From the NCBI RefSeq assembly GCF_000471905.2, contig NW_006499912.1, positions 186,001-250,000 on the forward strand: a stretch of 64,000 bases of DNA, written 5' to 3'. Position 1 is the stretch's first letter; each line of letters begins with the position of its first letter. A program made the position numbers and the translations under genes. This DNA is from Amborella trichopoda (Eukaryota; Streptophyta; Magnoliopsida; Amborellales; Amborellaceae). Shown piece after piece: positions 48,190 to 62,500 of this stretch. The notes under the pieces were generated by a model. That model saw only the letters and a list, made by a program, of their open reading frames with translations. It did no database searches and was not told the origin of the DNA.

Positions 48190-48550
48190 AGATAAGGATG
48201 TTGAGATAGATGAATGGCAATACAAAAATGAAAGAATTCGAAAAAAATACATATAAGGGAATTTAGAGGTGACTCTAATAGGTGATAAGATGAGGCAAAG
48301 TAGACTTAGGTGGGCTAATCATATGCAAAATCAACCTAAAAGAATACCTCTCAAGAGGGGCAATTTAGTTGAAGTGGAAGGCTCTAAAATAGCACGAGGA
48401 AGGGCCAAAAGGATATAGATCGAAGCAGTGAGAAGAGATATGGTGATTTGACTGAGAGTATGACCCTTGATACAACAGAGTGGTGAAATAGGATTTATGT
48501 AGCTGACGCCAAATAGTTGGGATAATGCTCAGATGATTATGGTGATGAAT
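48190..48550 (+). pseudogene. LINE C-terminal fragment, B2 copy
   Basis: This is a copy of 28340-28709 with the same decayed RLRW...RKDM...LT order and the TGATTATGGTGATGAAT tail. The two share their stops, so the fragment was already dead when duplicated. Confidence 0.75.
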
Positions 48551-49040
48551 ATAAAATATATTAAAACTAAGAGAAAATTACTCCAATATCCTCCAATTTT
48601 CCATTAAAAATCCCCTCTTTCACAATTTTCATTCATACCCAAAAGCTTCATTTTTGCATTTTTGTTCGAAATTATCCTTTTTTCAAGCTTTCAAGATAAA
48701 AAATAGTCATATTCTGTATCTCAAGTATTTTCTTATTTTCAAAATTCAAAAATACAAATTAAGCTTCCAACTAATTTTTTGGATTTTCAATATCTGAAAA
48801 ACAGCCATGTTCAATATTTACTTGCGTTTACATTTTTTTTGGATTTTTAGAATCTGAAAATAAAATTTTAACGTTTTGTGGCTAATTTTAGAAATTTACT
48901 AGTCTTAAGATTTTAAGGCTATTCTATAACAAAATATTTTACTAAGTTATAGTAAAAAATAAACAATAAATCATTTTTTAAATATACTGAATGTATTCTA
49001 TGACACTAGATATTAGAGCAAGATATCCTAAGTTCATTTA

Positions 49041-49440
49041 GATCTCTTAACCGCCCTGACCTAGCCAAGCTGGAGTTGACCTGACCTAGCCGATTTTGCA
49101 GCCCCACATTGTATACACGGCCATATGCCGGAAGGGAACTTACATTGGAGGCTCATAGCTTTTTCTTTTTTGTTTTTATCAGTTTTGGTACTTCACAGGT
49201 AGAAATCCAACTTGAGATATAGCGTTGCTAAGGTAGGATTACTAATCACTTAAGCCCAAGACCGGTTCCTAAAAAATTGTGCTTTGGTGCTTGCAACTCT
49301 GTTGATTTTAAATTGGGGTTAAAAAAACGTTCTTAGCATCATGTGAATAGTGGTCCATTGTGTTAAAATATTTCCCACTGCTCAATAAGCATATTCTACA
49401 TGCTCACACATTGCTCAATAATCTCCGCCAGCAACTCCCC
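49041..49440. other. ~390-bp stretch present in B2 but not in B1
   Basis: It begins with a GC-richer block (CCGCCCTGACCTAGCCAAGC) and runs through AT-rich DNA to CAACTCCCCTTTTAC. In B1, CTCTTAAC is joined straight to AGAGCCCATC, sharing AC with both ends, which fits a deletion in B1. The end of this stretch continues the proline-rich reading frame upstream (QQLPFYRAHH), supporting loss in B1 rather than gain in B2. Confidence 0.55.
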
Positions 49441-49704
49441 TTTTACAGAGCCCATCATTGCCACCTCCATGGTGGTTCCAGCGTTGGGACAAACTCGATG
49501 CATGCACCACCTTCTCCTACTATGTTGCCGCTGCCTCCTCCTCCTCCTGCTCTCGCTGCTGCTTACTCTTTGCCATGATTCTTGGAGGATCTAATGGACC
49601 AACAACAACAAAAAGATTTTTCTAGTGCATGGCTAACAGCGATGGTTGCAGAGACTCCGGTGTCAACTCATACGGCAGCGGCAGCCGCGGTATACATGAA
49701 ATGA
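49360..49704 (+). pseudogene. Decayed proline-rich/Q-rich gene fragment, B2 copy (better preserved)
   Basis: The frame is open from 49360 through MHAPPSPTMLPLPPPPPALA to a single TGA at 49576. It then continues in frame through FLEDLMDQQQQKDFSSAWLT to a stop at 49702. The only in-frame stop lies where CGA would be expected. Composition (P-, Q- and A-rich) suggests a regulatory protein tail; the family is not recognised. No upstream exons were found, so it is a fragment. Confidence 0.4.
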
Positions 49705-49784
49705 AGCTTTCCATAAACTTTCATGCCATGGAGGATAGGCACAAGCATCCGATAGAATCTGGAAAGTCTGTTTCTCAAATTTGA
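49630..49784 (+). pseudogene. Overlapping conserved ORF (51 aa), B2 copy
   Basis: It begins MANSDGC and ends KSVSQI, in the second frame across the end of the proline-rich fragment. It is shorter than the B1 ORF by an exact multiple of three. It shares its last 31 codons with the X copies, where they lie on the minus strand. Confidence 0.35.
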
Positions 49785-50726
49785 TCCATCTAAACAGGCT
49801 GGCAAGTTTTTTCTATGATAATCTTGTATGGTAATTATTCTGCATAATAAATTGAGATTATTTTAAATGGGATGGTAGTAAGTATATCATTGACTAAACT
49901 CAAAGTTCAAAAATAAAATTTTTGAACTTAATGACGTTCTAAGCCATCAAATTTGATATCCAGTGGCTATGATTGATCGTGACCTACTTGCACTATTGGT
50001 AAATAGTCTCATAGTATGCAATCCCTAATTAAAAATGGAAAATTAAATGGTACAACCCAAGCATCACTAAAATCCTTGGCCCTTGGCAGATTGAGTACCC
50101 AAACCCCTTGTAAACATTGAAATGACCATTTCCATCACCAAATAGGGAATCGAAGCTCCTAAAATGGTGCAAATGGGTGGATCTAGTGTCCATTAAAATG
50201 CCGGTTCACATCTTATCACTCAAGATGGAATACCTTGAGTTGTTATTTAATATTAGAGAAAGTTATATAAATCATGTCTCATTTTTTAAATTTAAAAATA
50301 ACTTTTTATATTTCTTATTTTTCTCTCAAGTTCCACTTTTTGAAAGGATACAATCTATTTGGTAGAGATAAATCTTCCCCACCAATAATTGTAATTTTGG
50401 TGCTAGTGTGTTGGTTTATTAAAACTATTCTTGCTTCCTGACCATGAAACCCAAAACATAAAAATGGTGTATAGATTAGATGGATATGACCTTCAACACC
50501 CCTTGAAAAATAATAGGTGACGTTTAGAAATGAGTGTGAATGTAAAATTGACTAAAACTTCTCCCTCTACGATGGTTATAACACAATTTTAGAGTGCATT
50601 TCAATAATTATAAAATATATATTTTAATAGAGTAAAACTTTTTATATCATAACGAGAGGTTGCCACAGGTTTTCATTGGACGAAAAACCCCAAAATTCCA
50701 CTTTTTCTCTCTACTAGCGGTTGTAA
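49785..50726. other. AT-rich end of B2, including the inverted X-like stretch
   Basis: This is the counterpart of 29588-30536. Up to about 50010 it is an inverted relative of X. The rest is AT-rich with no recognised gene. Confidence 0.55.
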
Positions 50727-52559
50727 ATTCAATGGAGTTTATCTTGATAAATGTGCTTATGAGAAAAAAATTCAATGGAGTTTACAGTGATAAATGTACA
50801 CTTATGCATAGAAAGGACAACCACCATCAAGATCACCATCAATGGAACTCTAAAAGCCTTAAAAAAAACGTTGAGTCTGTCTCTCTCTTCAATTTTATCT
50901 CACAAAGCTCTAGAAAAACGGGGCACCCATTTTCTAAAATAGTTCAAGAGTTTAGATAGTTAGGGTTTGAGATCTCATGATGTGCTTTTATAACATGGGT
51001 GTAACCTTTTACTCTATCAACACCCTTGATGTACTAATCCAAAGGCACATGAGAGGCTAATGTACCTAGCCACCCATCCCCATCCAACCACTAGAAAGAA
51101 GGGATGGGATTTCACACTATTATCACTCATCCTAACTCTAAGTTATGTCACTTTACCATTTTGTCCATGACCTATGCTTTTTTTCCAATTGTATCCAATA
51201 TGCCAATACAAATTCACCCTTAGTTCTTTTAATAATGTATTAGAGTAGATAACCACTAAGGGTAAAGTACAAAGAAGTAATTGGTAAAGCTCACACATGT
51301 TCAGATATTCTACTTTATCAAAGCCAACTACTTTGTAGATCTAAAATTTCAAACCAATCAATTTAAAGATAATGTCCCCTTCACACATGTGTGTAAAGAT
51401 AGTTTTCACTCAAATTTGAAAATCTATTTTCTCTTTAATATCAAATAAATAAATTAATTAGACTTCACACTTGTCATGCATGGCCCATGTGTGAGTTAAT
51501 TAAGACAAATGATAAAAATGGGGCCCTAAGTTATAACACAATATAACAAAATATAACAATATATAACAAGACACCACAAAACAACCCCCTATAAAACAAA
51601 CAATCAAATGCCAATCTGGTCCTCCTGCTTAAGGATCAGTGCCCAACTGAGTGGTCATCCTAGAGTGAGGCGTGGGGTGCTACATGGTAGCCCTATGGCC
51701 ACTTGAATGCCACATGGCACTACCAGGTCATGACTAAAGTAAAATTTGAGTCAAACAATTCGAAAAAACTCATTTTTTTAGCAAATAAATTTCTTAAAAA
51801 TTCACTAAAATTCACAATAAATATTTAAAGTATTTTCGAGTACTTATTAGTTTTTTGTCATCATTATAAAATCAGACAAAAGGTATAGTGAGATCTCAGG
51901 CTAATAACTCTAGGTATCAGATTACTCCAATGGGTTAGTCCCAAATGATGTTCTCACGAGTCTTAAATCAACCCAATAAACCTATGTTCCACAATCTAAA
52001 GCAGGGACACATAATTGTCCACATCAAAACAGCTGAGCCAGAACTTCCGATCATCCGGCTCTCAATGGATTACATGGGTACACCTGTGGGACATAATCTA
52101 ACTCAATTACTTGGGCCCTCTCAAAGCACTTGTGCACTAGCTCTTCCAAACACGGATAATGCATTTGGAAGAGTGGTTTCCCGTATGAAATGAAAATGCA
52201 CATGCCATGTAATGGTCTCGTGTCAGGATACAGACTTATGTCCCATAAGTCTTGACCATTCCATATAGGGAAAATCCTCAATAAGTACTCGGGTTTTAAT
52301 TTTCTCTTTTGGATTCTCCAAGCCCTGACCGATCACAGCTAAACATGAGGCTAACCTAAAAAATCATGACTAGGAGGTGACCCTCACACTTCCTTGAGAA
52401 ATTGATTTCTCAACACGTGAACTCTCGAGGCCTCAGGCGTACTCGGGGTAAATGAATCTAAGCTCCATTTTGCAAGGCGTCAGGATTTCATTCTCTCAAT
52501 CGCACCCATTGAATGAGAGACTATTGGAATTTAAGCCTTAATAGGCTATATTTTCAACA
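50727..52559 (-). repeat. E3 left LTR (partial)
   Basis: It ends in TTTTCAACA before the purine tract at 52560. It supplies the 52 bases hidden by the gap in the E2 LTR. No genes are seen. Confidence 0.87.
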
Positions 52560-55500
52560 TTCTCCCACTTGGCCATTTGAGGTCGGAATATATCTTTCTC
52601 TCTCATTATCGTTCATAACAAATCAAAGCATTCATACTCATCCTTGGATTTATCATTCACAAGCAATAGACAAAGTAATAACAACTATGTCAACCTCCTT
52701 AAACCCATCCCATGAACATGCCTCATAAAATCACTTGCCCCCAAGCCCTTAGTTAATGGATTTGCATGCATAGCCTAAGATGAAATATACCAACTTCTAC
52801 TTCACCAGCTGCTATATCTTCCCTTACTCTATGATATTGGGCTTTAATGTTCCTTCACTTTTTATGGAACCTTGGTTCAACTACCACTGCTATTGCAGCT
52901 TGATTGTCACACATGATTCTAATAATTCCATGCTTTAGAGGGTTGAAGTTACGATGATTCAAAAACTTCTTATTCCAAATGACTTCTAAAGTTGCGGAAC
53001 TTAAAGCCATATACTCGGATTCCATCGTTGATAGGGCTAAAGTATCTTACTTCTTGGTGCGCCAAGAAAAGGCACCACCCCCATAAAGAAATAGATAACC
53101 TGAAGTGGATCTTGAGTCATCCAGGTCTCCTTGATAGTCGAAGTTTTTGAATCCCAAAACTTTAAGCTCATTTACATTGTCATAGGTTAATCCATAGTCA
53201 AATGTTCCTTTCAAATACTTCATGATTCTTTTCTGACTTTCCAATGTTCTAATCCAAGATCACTTTGAAATCTACCAATCAAGCTTTGAGAAAATGCTAG
53301 ATCGGGTTTAGTTCCCAAGGTTAAATACATTAGTGATCCTACGACACTCTTGGAATTCTTTCCATTTTATTTCTCTCAAGATCAATGTTTGGTTTCATAT
53401 TAACATTTAATTTTCCTCTCCTTTCCACAGGTGTATCTATAGGCTTGGATTCACTCATATCAAATCTCTCAAGAACTTTCTTGGAATATGTAGATTGAGA
53501 TAATTGAATAATGTGGGCTGCTTTAGCTCTTATAATATGAATCCCTAAAACATACGAAGCCTCTCCCATATCTTTCATATCAAAGTTACTTGATAGCATT
53601 GCCTTTGCTACTAGCTATTAGAATATCATCCACATATACAGACATGAAAGTAATGTCAGTCCCACTAATCTTACCATACACACAACGGTCATCCTCATTT
53701 TGTTTGAATCCATATCTAATCAGGGTTTGGTGGAACTTGAGGAATCATCTTCTTGAAGCTTGTTTGAAACCATAAAGTGATTTGTTGAGTTTGAACACGA
53801 ACTTTTCCTTTCTTTTCACAATGAGTTAGTTCATGTATATATCCTCTTCCAGGTCACCATTTAAGAAGGCGGTTTTCATAACCATTTGATGCAATCTGGG
53901 TCAACGTAGGCTGCTAAGGATATGATCATCCTAATTGAAGGCATTTTTGGCAACAGGTGAATAAGTGTCAAAAAAATATACCCCTTCCTTTTGAGTAAAA
54001 CCTTTTGCTACAAGTCTTGCCTTGTATTTCTCAATACGCCCTTCGGAGTTAAGTTTCTTTTTGAATATCCACTTGCATCCAATGGATCTAAAGTTAGGTT
54101 GCAATCAGACTAACTGTAATATATGGTTCTTTATGATTGAATTTATCTCATCTTGTATGGCTTCCTTCCATAACTTATGACCCGAACAAAACATAGCATG
54201 TAGGTAAGAATAAGGTTCATCATCGGGTTCCTCACTAATCCTCTCATAGTCCTCCTCAAGGTAAGGGAAAAATGTAGGTGGTATCCTAATTCTCTCACTT
54301 CACTTAAGTGGGATGGTTTCAATTTTTTTGTTACGCTAAAGCTCACGAAAGTCTACTCTCTTTGGGTTAATTCTCTCTTAGGGAATTCATCCTCAAAGAA
54401 ATGGGGGTCAAGGCATTCAATCATATTACGATTAAAGAGGTTATAAAACCTAAATCCCTTCCCATGGCATGGGTATCCTTTGAAAACACATTTTTATGGT
54501 TTTATGATCAAGTTTGGACCTATTTTGGGACGGTATGAGAACATGGGCTGAACATCCCCAAACCTTGATGTGCTTTATTGAGGGAGGTCGGCCCATGAAG
54601 AGTTGGTAAGGAGTTGATTGAATTGCTTTCGTGGGAGTCCGATTAAGGACATATGTGGCGGTTAGAATCATATCCCCCCAAAACTCTAATCCAAGATTAG
54701 CGATATTCATCAAACATTGCACCATCTCATCTAGGGTCCTATTCTTTCTCTCGATAACCCCATTTTGTTCAAGTGAGTAAGGCATGGTGGTTTGGTGGAC
54801 AATCTTATATTGGACACAAAGATCTTGGAAGGCTTGGGAGGTGTATTCCCCACCCCTATCCGATCTAATGTTTCTGATGGTTCAACCTAACTTCTGTTTT
54901 ATATTGTTGGAATATGGTTATGGCATCACTTTTGTTTTTCAAGAGATAGGTGTGACAAAAACGGGAGTGATCATCAATGAATGTTATGACGTACCTCATG
55001 TGCCCCATGGTAGGCACACTCATAGGTCCACACACATCCGAGTGGATCAGTTCTAAAAGACTAGAGACCCTTTCAACCTTATGGTGGGACTTCTTTACCA
55101 TCATTCCTTTAAGGCAAGCCCCGCATCCATTGTGAGAATCGATATTCATTTTATCAAGCAATCTTTCTTTAATCATAATATGCATTCTAGGTAGATTAAT
55201 GTGACCTAACATTAAATGACATAAACTAAAATTTGTAAATCATCACCCATGTAAGCAAACTCCTTTTTCATTTTAATTTCATAAAGCCCTTGAACCAAGT
55301 GGGTTACAACAACAAGTTCTCTATTAATAAAGCCATCATGCACATAGACTCTATCCTCCTTGAACAAGAGCACAAACCCGGCTTTACTCATCTTGAAAAC
55401 CGAGATGAGATTCTTCCTCATCCCTAGTGTATAGAGGGTGTCCTTAAGCATGAGAGTCTCACCACTAGCGAGCTCTAACACATAGTCCCTTTTTCCTAAG

Positions 55501-56858
55501 TCCCTTTCCCTTTGATTTCCACCGATATAAAGAATATGGGTGATGGGTTTGATATCATAAAACCTTCTAAATCCCTTCATAGAATTTGCCACATGGATAG
55601 TAGCCCCTGAGTCAATAACCCACACGTCCGCCTCCTCATTGGTAATCAAAGACTCATGGACCACGCAAACTCTCTCTTTCCTTGGTCCTCCATCAGTATT
55701 AGCTTGAGGCTTACCGGTATTAGGCTTAGAAGTAAAATGAGGATTTTGTGGATGAGGAGGACACCTACAAAACTTTTGGGTATTCCCGTATTTCTTGCAT
55801 CTATAACACTACACCTTCAATAATCTTCGCTTGAGGGCCAAACCAAACTCCCACCTATCATCAAAGGTGTGGGTGGTGGTTTAGGACTAAAAGGCATGGG
55901 GCTAGCATGATTTGGGGGGTAGGCATGGGTTTTAGGAGGGTAAGGTCTAAATGGATAATGGGAGTAGCATTTTCCCTTTTGCTTCCCCTTCCCTTTCCAT
56001 TTTCCTTTTCCCTTTCTTTTCTTGTTCTTAGCATTATCACTCCCACTCACTATCACATTACATGTATTTTCCATAGAAGGGTTAAGAAGAGAAGAAGAGA
56101 TAGGAGTAATGAGTAAGCGAATAGAAGAAAATGAGGGTAGAAGAGATTTTACAATATATAGACCATGGACTATGGTCCATCCATTGTCATTCTTCTTTGT
56201 TCTTCTCCTTCTATGAAAAATGCAATCTCCTCCACTGTTGTAAGTGCATCTTTGGCCATCAAATTGGCCACAAAGGTATCCCATGAGGGTAAGATCGAAA
56301 GCACAAACATCGTCTTTTGTGTTACCTCATCATATGAGTGACCGAATCTCTCACTCTCTTTTATACAACTCTTGAACCCTCTTAGATAATCACCCACTTT
56401 GGTGTGATCATCTATTTTGCAACACATGAGATTTCTCATTCTAATGATCCATTGAGCAACATTCGGTGTGTCATATTTTTTTTCATGCTCTCCATAACAT
56501 CTTTGACACACACAAAATTCTCATACTCATTAACCAAGGGATCACTCATGATTGCAAAAATAATGTTCATGGCACTTTGGTTTTTGTTATGTCATGTCTC
56601 ATATGCATCCTTAACAACTTGAGGAGCATTGATCGAGGGAGGATTAGGTAGTCTAAAAGTCAATAATGGCAATAGACCTTCTTCATAAAACACAACCAAT
56701 TTTCCTTTTCCATTCAAAGAAATTGGTTCTATTGAACCTCTCCTCCTTAACAAATTCGGTGAGTATCGAACGGGCTGTCATGGGTTCCTATTTGGATCTC
56801 TATTGTCCCTGTAAAGACCCCAAAAGAGGTTGTCAATGAGCCTAGCTCTAATACCAAT
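52560..56858 (-). mobile_element. E3 internal region (gag-pol remains)
   Basis: The primer site (plus strand GAGCCTAGCTCTAATACCAAT, complementary to the initiator tRNA-Met end) abuts the right LTR at 56859. The domain order is as in E1. Gag with a basic region and zinc knuckle lies at about 55740-56511. It is a fossil. Confidence 0.9.
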
Positions 56859-59549
56859 TGATAGTGGATACAAAGACTAGATCAAATTTTCCAATCGAAA
56901 AACAAGGCAAAATGGACCTTCAACAAGCCACTTGCTTAAAACCAAGCTAAGTGAATAAGTTACAATCATTTAAATAAATATACAATCATTTCTAGCCATG
57001 TAAAACCACTGTAAACAAACTCAAATACCAACCCCTTATGGAGCTATTACATATAAAGCAAGACTAGCTTATGAATTACACTTTCATAACACAAATTACA
57101 AAACTATGTCCCAAACCTTAAATACAACATACAACTAATCTAAAAAAATATATAAGAAATAAAATCAACTAAATAGGGAATAATAATTCAAAATTAAAGT
57201 TGAGAAGCCATGTGTTGAACCCCTTGTGACGGGGCCACGCAATCGGACCCTATAAGGACTTAATTTTGTCCCTTTAGATTACACAAAAGTGGTTCAATCT
57301 CACAAGAGTGTCTAATTCAAATGGGAAAAAATTACACACCTTAAAATCACATCTTAATAACTCAACACACTGGCGTTATAATCCAAAATAGGATGCAAAA
57401 CGTTTGAATCGAATCGGATAAAGAAGAAGAGAGTTATAGCCAAACTACATACGGTTGTCGCTCGAACCACCTAAACAGTCTTGTATGAAAAGATTATGAA
57501 CCCCCAATAGGTAAAAAACGAGACGAAAAGTTTTTGAAAATTCAGTGACACACTGAGACTAAAGTAGTTGATGGATTTGCAGCAAAGAAATCAATGGATA
57601 CTATGCATGATGGTGGATTTTCATGCATATAAACAATAACTCATGAAGGACCACACTAAGAATAAGCATGATGAAAAAGATGATCAAATGATAATTCTAA
57701 GATCAATGAAATTTTTGTAAATTCAAAACTCCATCAACTATGGATGCCAAGAATATGAACTTATGAGAAAAAAAACTCAATAGAGTTTACCTTGATTAAT
57801 ATACATTATGGACTTAAGCATAAGAAATGATGATCACCATCAATGGAACTCTAAAAGCCTTTAAAAAAAACATGGAGTATCTCTCTCTTCAATTTTATCT
57901 CACAAAGCTCTAGAAAAAGGAGGCACGCATTTTTCAAAATGGTTCAAGAGTTGAGATAGTTAGGGTTTGAGATCTCATGATGTGTTTTTATAATATTGGT
58001 GTAACCTTGGACTCAATCAGCACCCCTGATGCACGAATCCAAATGCACATGAGAGGCTAATGTACCAAGCCACCCATCCCCATCCAACCACTAGGATGAA
58101 AGGATGGGATTTTACATCTTTATCACTCACCCTAACTCAAAGTCATGCCACTTTACCATTTTTTCTTTGACCCATGTTTTCATTCCAATTGTATCCAATA
58201 TGCCATTACAAAAATACAATTTAGTGTTTTTAATACTATACTAGAGTAGATAACCACCAAGGGTAAATGGAAAAGCAGTAATTTGCAAAACTTATACATG
58301 TGAAGATATTCTACTTTAACAAAGCCAATCACTTTGCAGATCTAAAAATCCAAACCAATCAATTTAAAGATAATATTCTCTTCACACATGTGTGTGAATA
58401 TATTTTTCAACTCAAATTTGAAAATCTATTTTCTCTTTAATATCAAATATAAAAATTAATTAAACTTCACACATGTCAAGCACGGCCCATGTTTGAGTTA
58501 ATTAAGACGTGATAAAAATGAGGTGCTAAGTTATAACACTATATAACAATATATAACAAGACACCATAACACAACCCCTTATAAAACAAGCAACCAAATG
58601 CCAATCTGGTCCCTCTCACCAAGGGATTAGCGCCCAGCTGGGAAATGATCCTGAGAGAGGCGTGGGGTGCCACATGGCAACCCTATGGCCACTCGGATGC
58701 CACATGACACTACCAGCTCAGGACTACAGTGGAACTTGAGTCAAACAAATTGAAAACCTCATTTTTTAGCAAATAAAATTTCGTAAAAATTCTCTAAAAT
58801 TCACAATAAATATTTAAAGTATTTTTGAGGAATTATTATGTTTTTCTCATTGTTATAGAATCGGACAAAAGGTATAGTGAAATCTCAGGCTAATAACTCT
58901 AGGTATCGAAGTACGCCATTAGGCTAGTCCCTAATGATTGTTCCGTCGAGTCTCAGATCTACCCAATAGACTTATGTTCCACAGTCTAAAGTAGGGACAC
59001 ATAATTGGTCATATCAAAGCCGCTGAGTCAGAACTTTCGATCATCCAGCTCTCAATGGATTACAGGTGTACCCTTGTGAGACATGATTTAACTCAATTAC
59101 AGGGGTTCCTTCAAAGCACATGTGCACTGGCTCTTTCAAACTCGAACAATGCATTTGGAAGAGTGGCTTCTCATACGAAATGAAAATGCATATTTCATGT
59201 AATAGTCTCGTGTCAGGATACGGACTTATGTCCTATAAGTCTTGACCATTTCGTACAGGGCGAATATTCAATAAGTACTCGGGTTCTATTTTTTTCTTTT
59301 GGATTCTCCAAGCCCCGGCCAATCGCAGCTAAACATTGGGCTAACCTATAAAATCCTGACTATGAGGTGACTCTCACACCTTATTGAGGAATTACTTTCT
59401 CAACACGTGAACTCTCGCTGCCTCATGCGTACTAGGGGAAAAAGAATCTGGGCTCCATTTCGCAAGGAGCCAAGATTTCAATCTCTCAATCGCTCCCACT
59501 GAATGAGAAACCACTAGAATTTAGGCCATAATTGGCCATATTTCCAACA
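56859..59549 (-). repeat. E3 right LTR
   Basis: It is 2.69 kb, starting TGATAGTGG and ending TTTCCAACA, so both tips keep the TG...CA form. It is followed by AGAAGCATGAG of X3. No genes are seen. Confidence 0.92.
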
Positions 59550-62500
59550 AGAAGCATGAGAAAATGTAGGAATTTTGGAGAGAGAAAATTGGGGTGGGGA
59601 AGGTCTTTGGTTCAGGGATAGAAGATCTGGAAAAATTAGGGCTGCAAATATTTGTCAATTTTTATTTTACAAAAATATACCCCTATAACTGAATCAAGAT
59701 CTTTAATAGATGGGTAATTTAGGCCAATCTACTATTTACATCACTTTCTAAATATCACCTACTATTTTTCAAAGGATCTTTATATTGTTCTTGGTAGATT
59801 TTGCTTGAATTTCTTGTGTTATATAAGTTTGTTGTAATTATTGTTTTCCACTCTTTACACCCACATGCACGTGTACTCTTTTCTACACACAAGCACCTAC
59901 AAAACGATTTCTAGCTTTCGAAAACCTTGACGTTGGCATTAAAGTCGAGAGGGGGCACCAAGCTCTTAGAGTTGGTACACTTAGGAATGTGTAACTTTAA
60001 TGTGAGCCCATCTGCTATTCCTGCTTCTAAGAACACCCCGTATAGAGTAGAACCCCTAGCACGGCCCATAAGGGTTCACTCGAGAACTACGTGGGATTTG
60101 TTTATTTATTAAATTTTTATATTATCTCATCATAACTTAATAAACAATTTAAAAAAAAAAAATGGTTACTTTAAGAGCTACACCTAGCTACCCTTATGGA
60201 TAACTACATTTTTAAAATAAAAAAAGAAAAATGTAAGATTTTATTCCCAATTTCTTTCATGTGATTCTTCCCTAGCCCCAAGAGAATAAGTGAACCAAAT
60301 TTAGGCAAAAACCATTACCCCAAAGACCATATAAGTAGGGGAGGGCAGAGTGATGTAGCCATCTACCCAACGGCCCACCAAGTGCTTTTTCAAAAAAAAT
60401 TTACTTTGTCCCTATCCATAATGAGCACACGCGTGATACCTAATGAGGCATGCCTTTGAAAATAACACCATCTACCTATTATTATTCATCAATAATAAGT
60501 GGAAAATGTTTATGTATCGCATCAACTATCAACTATAAAAGAAAACACAGCTAAAAAACCTAACATAAAAGGTTCTAGTACAATTGGTTATCTCAACCTC
60601 GAGATTTGAGGATAGGAGAGAAAAATGGATTTCAAAACCTAAGATTTGTACATTTTATAACAAATTATCCAGAAATAACAAGAATATTCTAGACTTCACT
60701 CATTCCCAATTCAAATTTGCATGCATTGCATGCTTTAGACTCCTCTCTCTCAATCTCGGTACTCCTTTCTCTCAATCTTGGAATTGTGGCTTTGGAACTC
60801 TACACAATTTTTTTACATCATTCCAAAATTAGCCTTAACATAACTTTCCCAAATATCCCTTACATTAAAATCTAATGCCCAATATACCCTTGAACATAAT
60901 CAAGCTTATTTTCAACATGGCTGAGATGGAATGTCATGCCTCTATACTATTTTATTTTATTAATTTTTTAATAAACATTTTGACATCCAATTTTGGGCAT
61001 CCACCCCTCTCTTAAACTCACATCTACAAAAAAATAAAATAAAATGGCCAAAATACCCATGTCAGTTATAGGGATATCTGGTCCTTTTATTTTATCGAAA
61101 TTATTTTTTTAACATTTTTTTTAGGTGTGCCCCATTAAGATGATGGCATGTACCAAATTTCATATTCATATAATATGTACAAAAAAATATAAATAAAATA
61201 CTCTAAGGCGTTGGATCTAGAACAAACAGTCAGTAACTCAATTGATCTTGATCTAAATGGACAATTGGATGAGGAGAATATACAACTTGTATACAATAGA
61301 GGAAGTATACGAAGCTGAAAATGTAATGAATAAAGGTCGTTTATTTTAGCAAGAAGAATAAATGGCTATAGATTTTGGCCGAAGGTGAATTTGTTCAACC
61401 CAACTTTTTGTCTAACCCTTATCATCATTAAATGAACAATTCAATAAAAATCAAAATAAAAAAACTAAAAATAACAGATTTTGAGTTCTTAAAAGGGTTT
61501 CAACTGGCCACCACAGAAATGGATGATCGATACAAAATTTCTAAATTCCAATGTTATCCTGAAAAAATTTTGCTATTGGCTACTTGTTCGTAGCCAAGAA
61601 GATGTGTGGCAAGTTTCAGGCTATATAATTGTCCCTCAAAACTCAAATAGGTCGGGGTGCAAACAATATTTTTTTGAAAAGTATAGAATAAGGCATTTTA
61701 GTGTTATTTACCCCCAAAAAAAGAAGTCAATCTTTTGTATAAGGAGATCACAATTACTAATGGCCACTAGATTTAAAATCAGGTAATTGGAAATAGAGGA
61801 TTTACAAACTCAAAGTTCAAAAAATATTTATTTTGATATTTACAATACATCCTAGGCTTTAGGATTTGACATCTGACCATTTTCAATGATCCTGGCCTCC
61901 TTGTGCCAAAAACCAATGGTCATACAATGTATAATACCTTCATTTATAGAACTTTCAAAACCATATTTAGTATTTATAAAATGTGAATTTCCATTAACGT
62001 TTCCATTATTAACGAAAGCAAAGGATGGAAGAAATCATATAGGTCCGTTGTATTTGATCGAATAGGTGTGCTTTCACAAAGCATAAAACTTCTATAAAAA
62101 GGTACTATGAGACTATTTAGTTTTTGTATAAAGAGGTCACAATTGTTTCTAGCCATTCGATGTGAAATCTGATTGATCGAAGTATGTCACAACATTTGCA
62201 AACAATTTGTGCCCAAATAGAGATAAATCCTCAACTGCCCGATTTTAAATCTAATGGTCAATAATAATTGTGGACTACTTGTATCAAAATAAATGGCCTC
62301 GTTGTATACATTTCCGTTAGTTATTGATTATAGTTACTATTACTAGTTTTCATCACCATCAAATCTCTAATCCAACAATTGTGCATCTCCAATATAACCC
62401 ATGTAAACTCCTACTTGATCAATGCTCAAGGAAAATAATCCCTTTTTATTATGCAGAATAATGCCCTTTTACTATACAAGATTATCACAGAAAAAACCTG

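Larger units (their letters stand above)
50727..59549 (-). mobile_element. Ty1/copia retrotransposon E3 (fossil, broken)
   Basis: E3 is the sister of E2. The partial left LTR starts at 50727 with the same join to B as in E2. Minus-strand pieces are RNase H about 52740-53244, RT about 53340-54120, integrase to protease 54450-55664, and gag about 55740-56770. It is broken in more than five places. E2 and E3 differ by about 2-5% in sampled stretches, whereas its own LTRs differ by roughly 15%, so it arose by DNA duplication and not by a new insertion. Confidence 0.9.
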
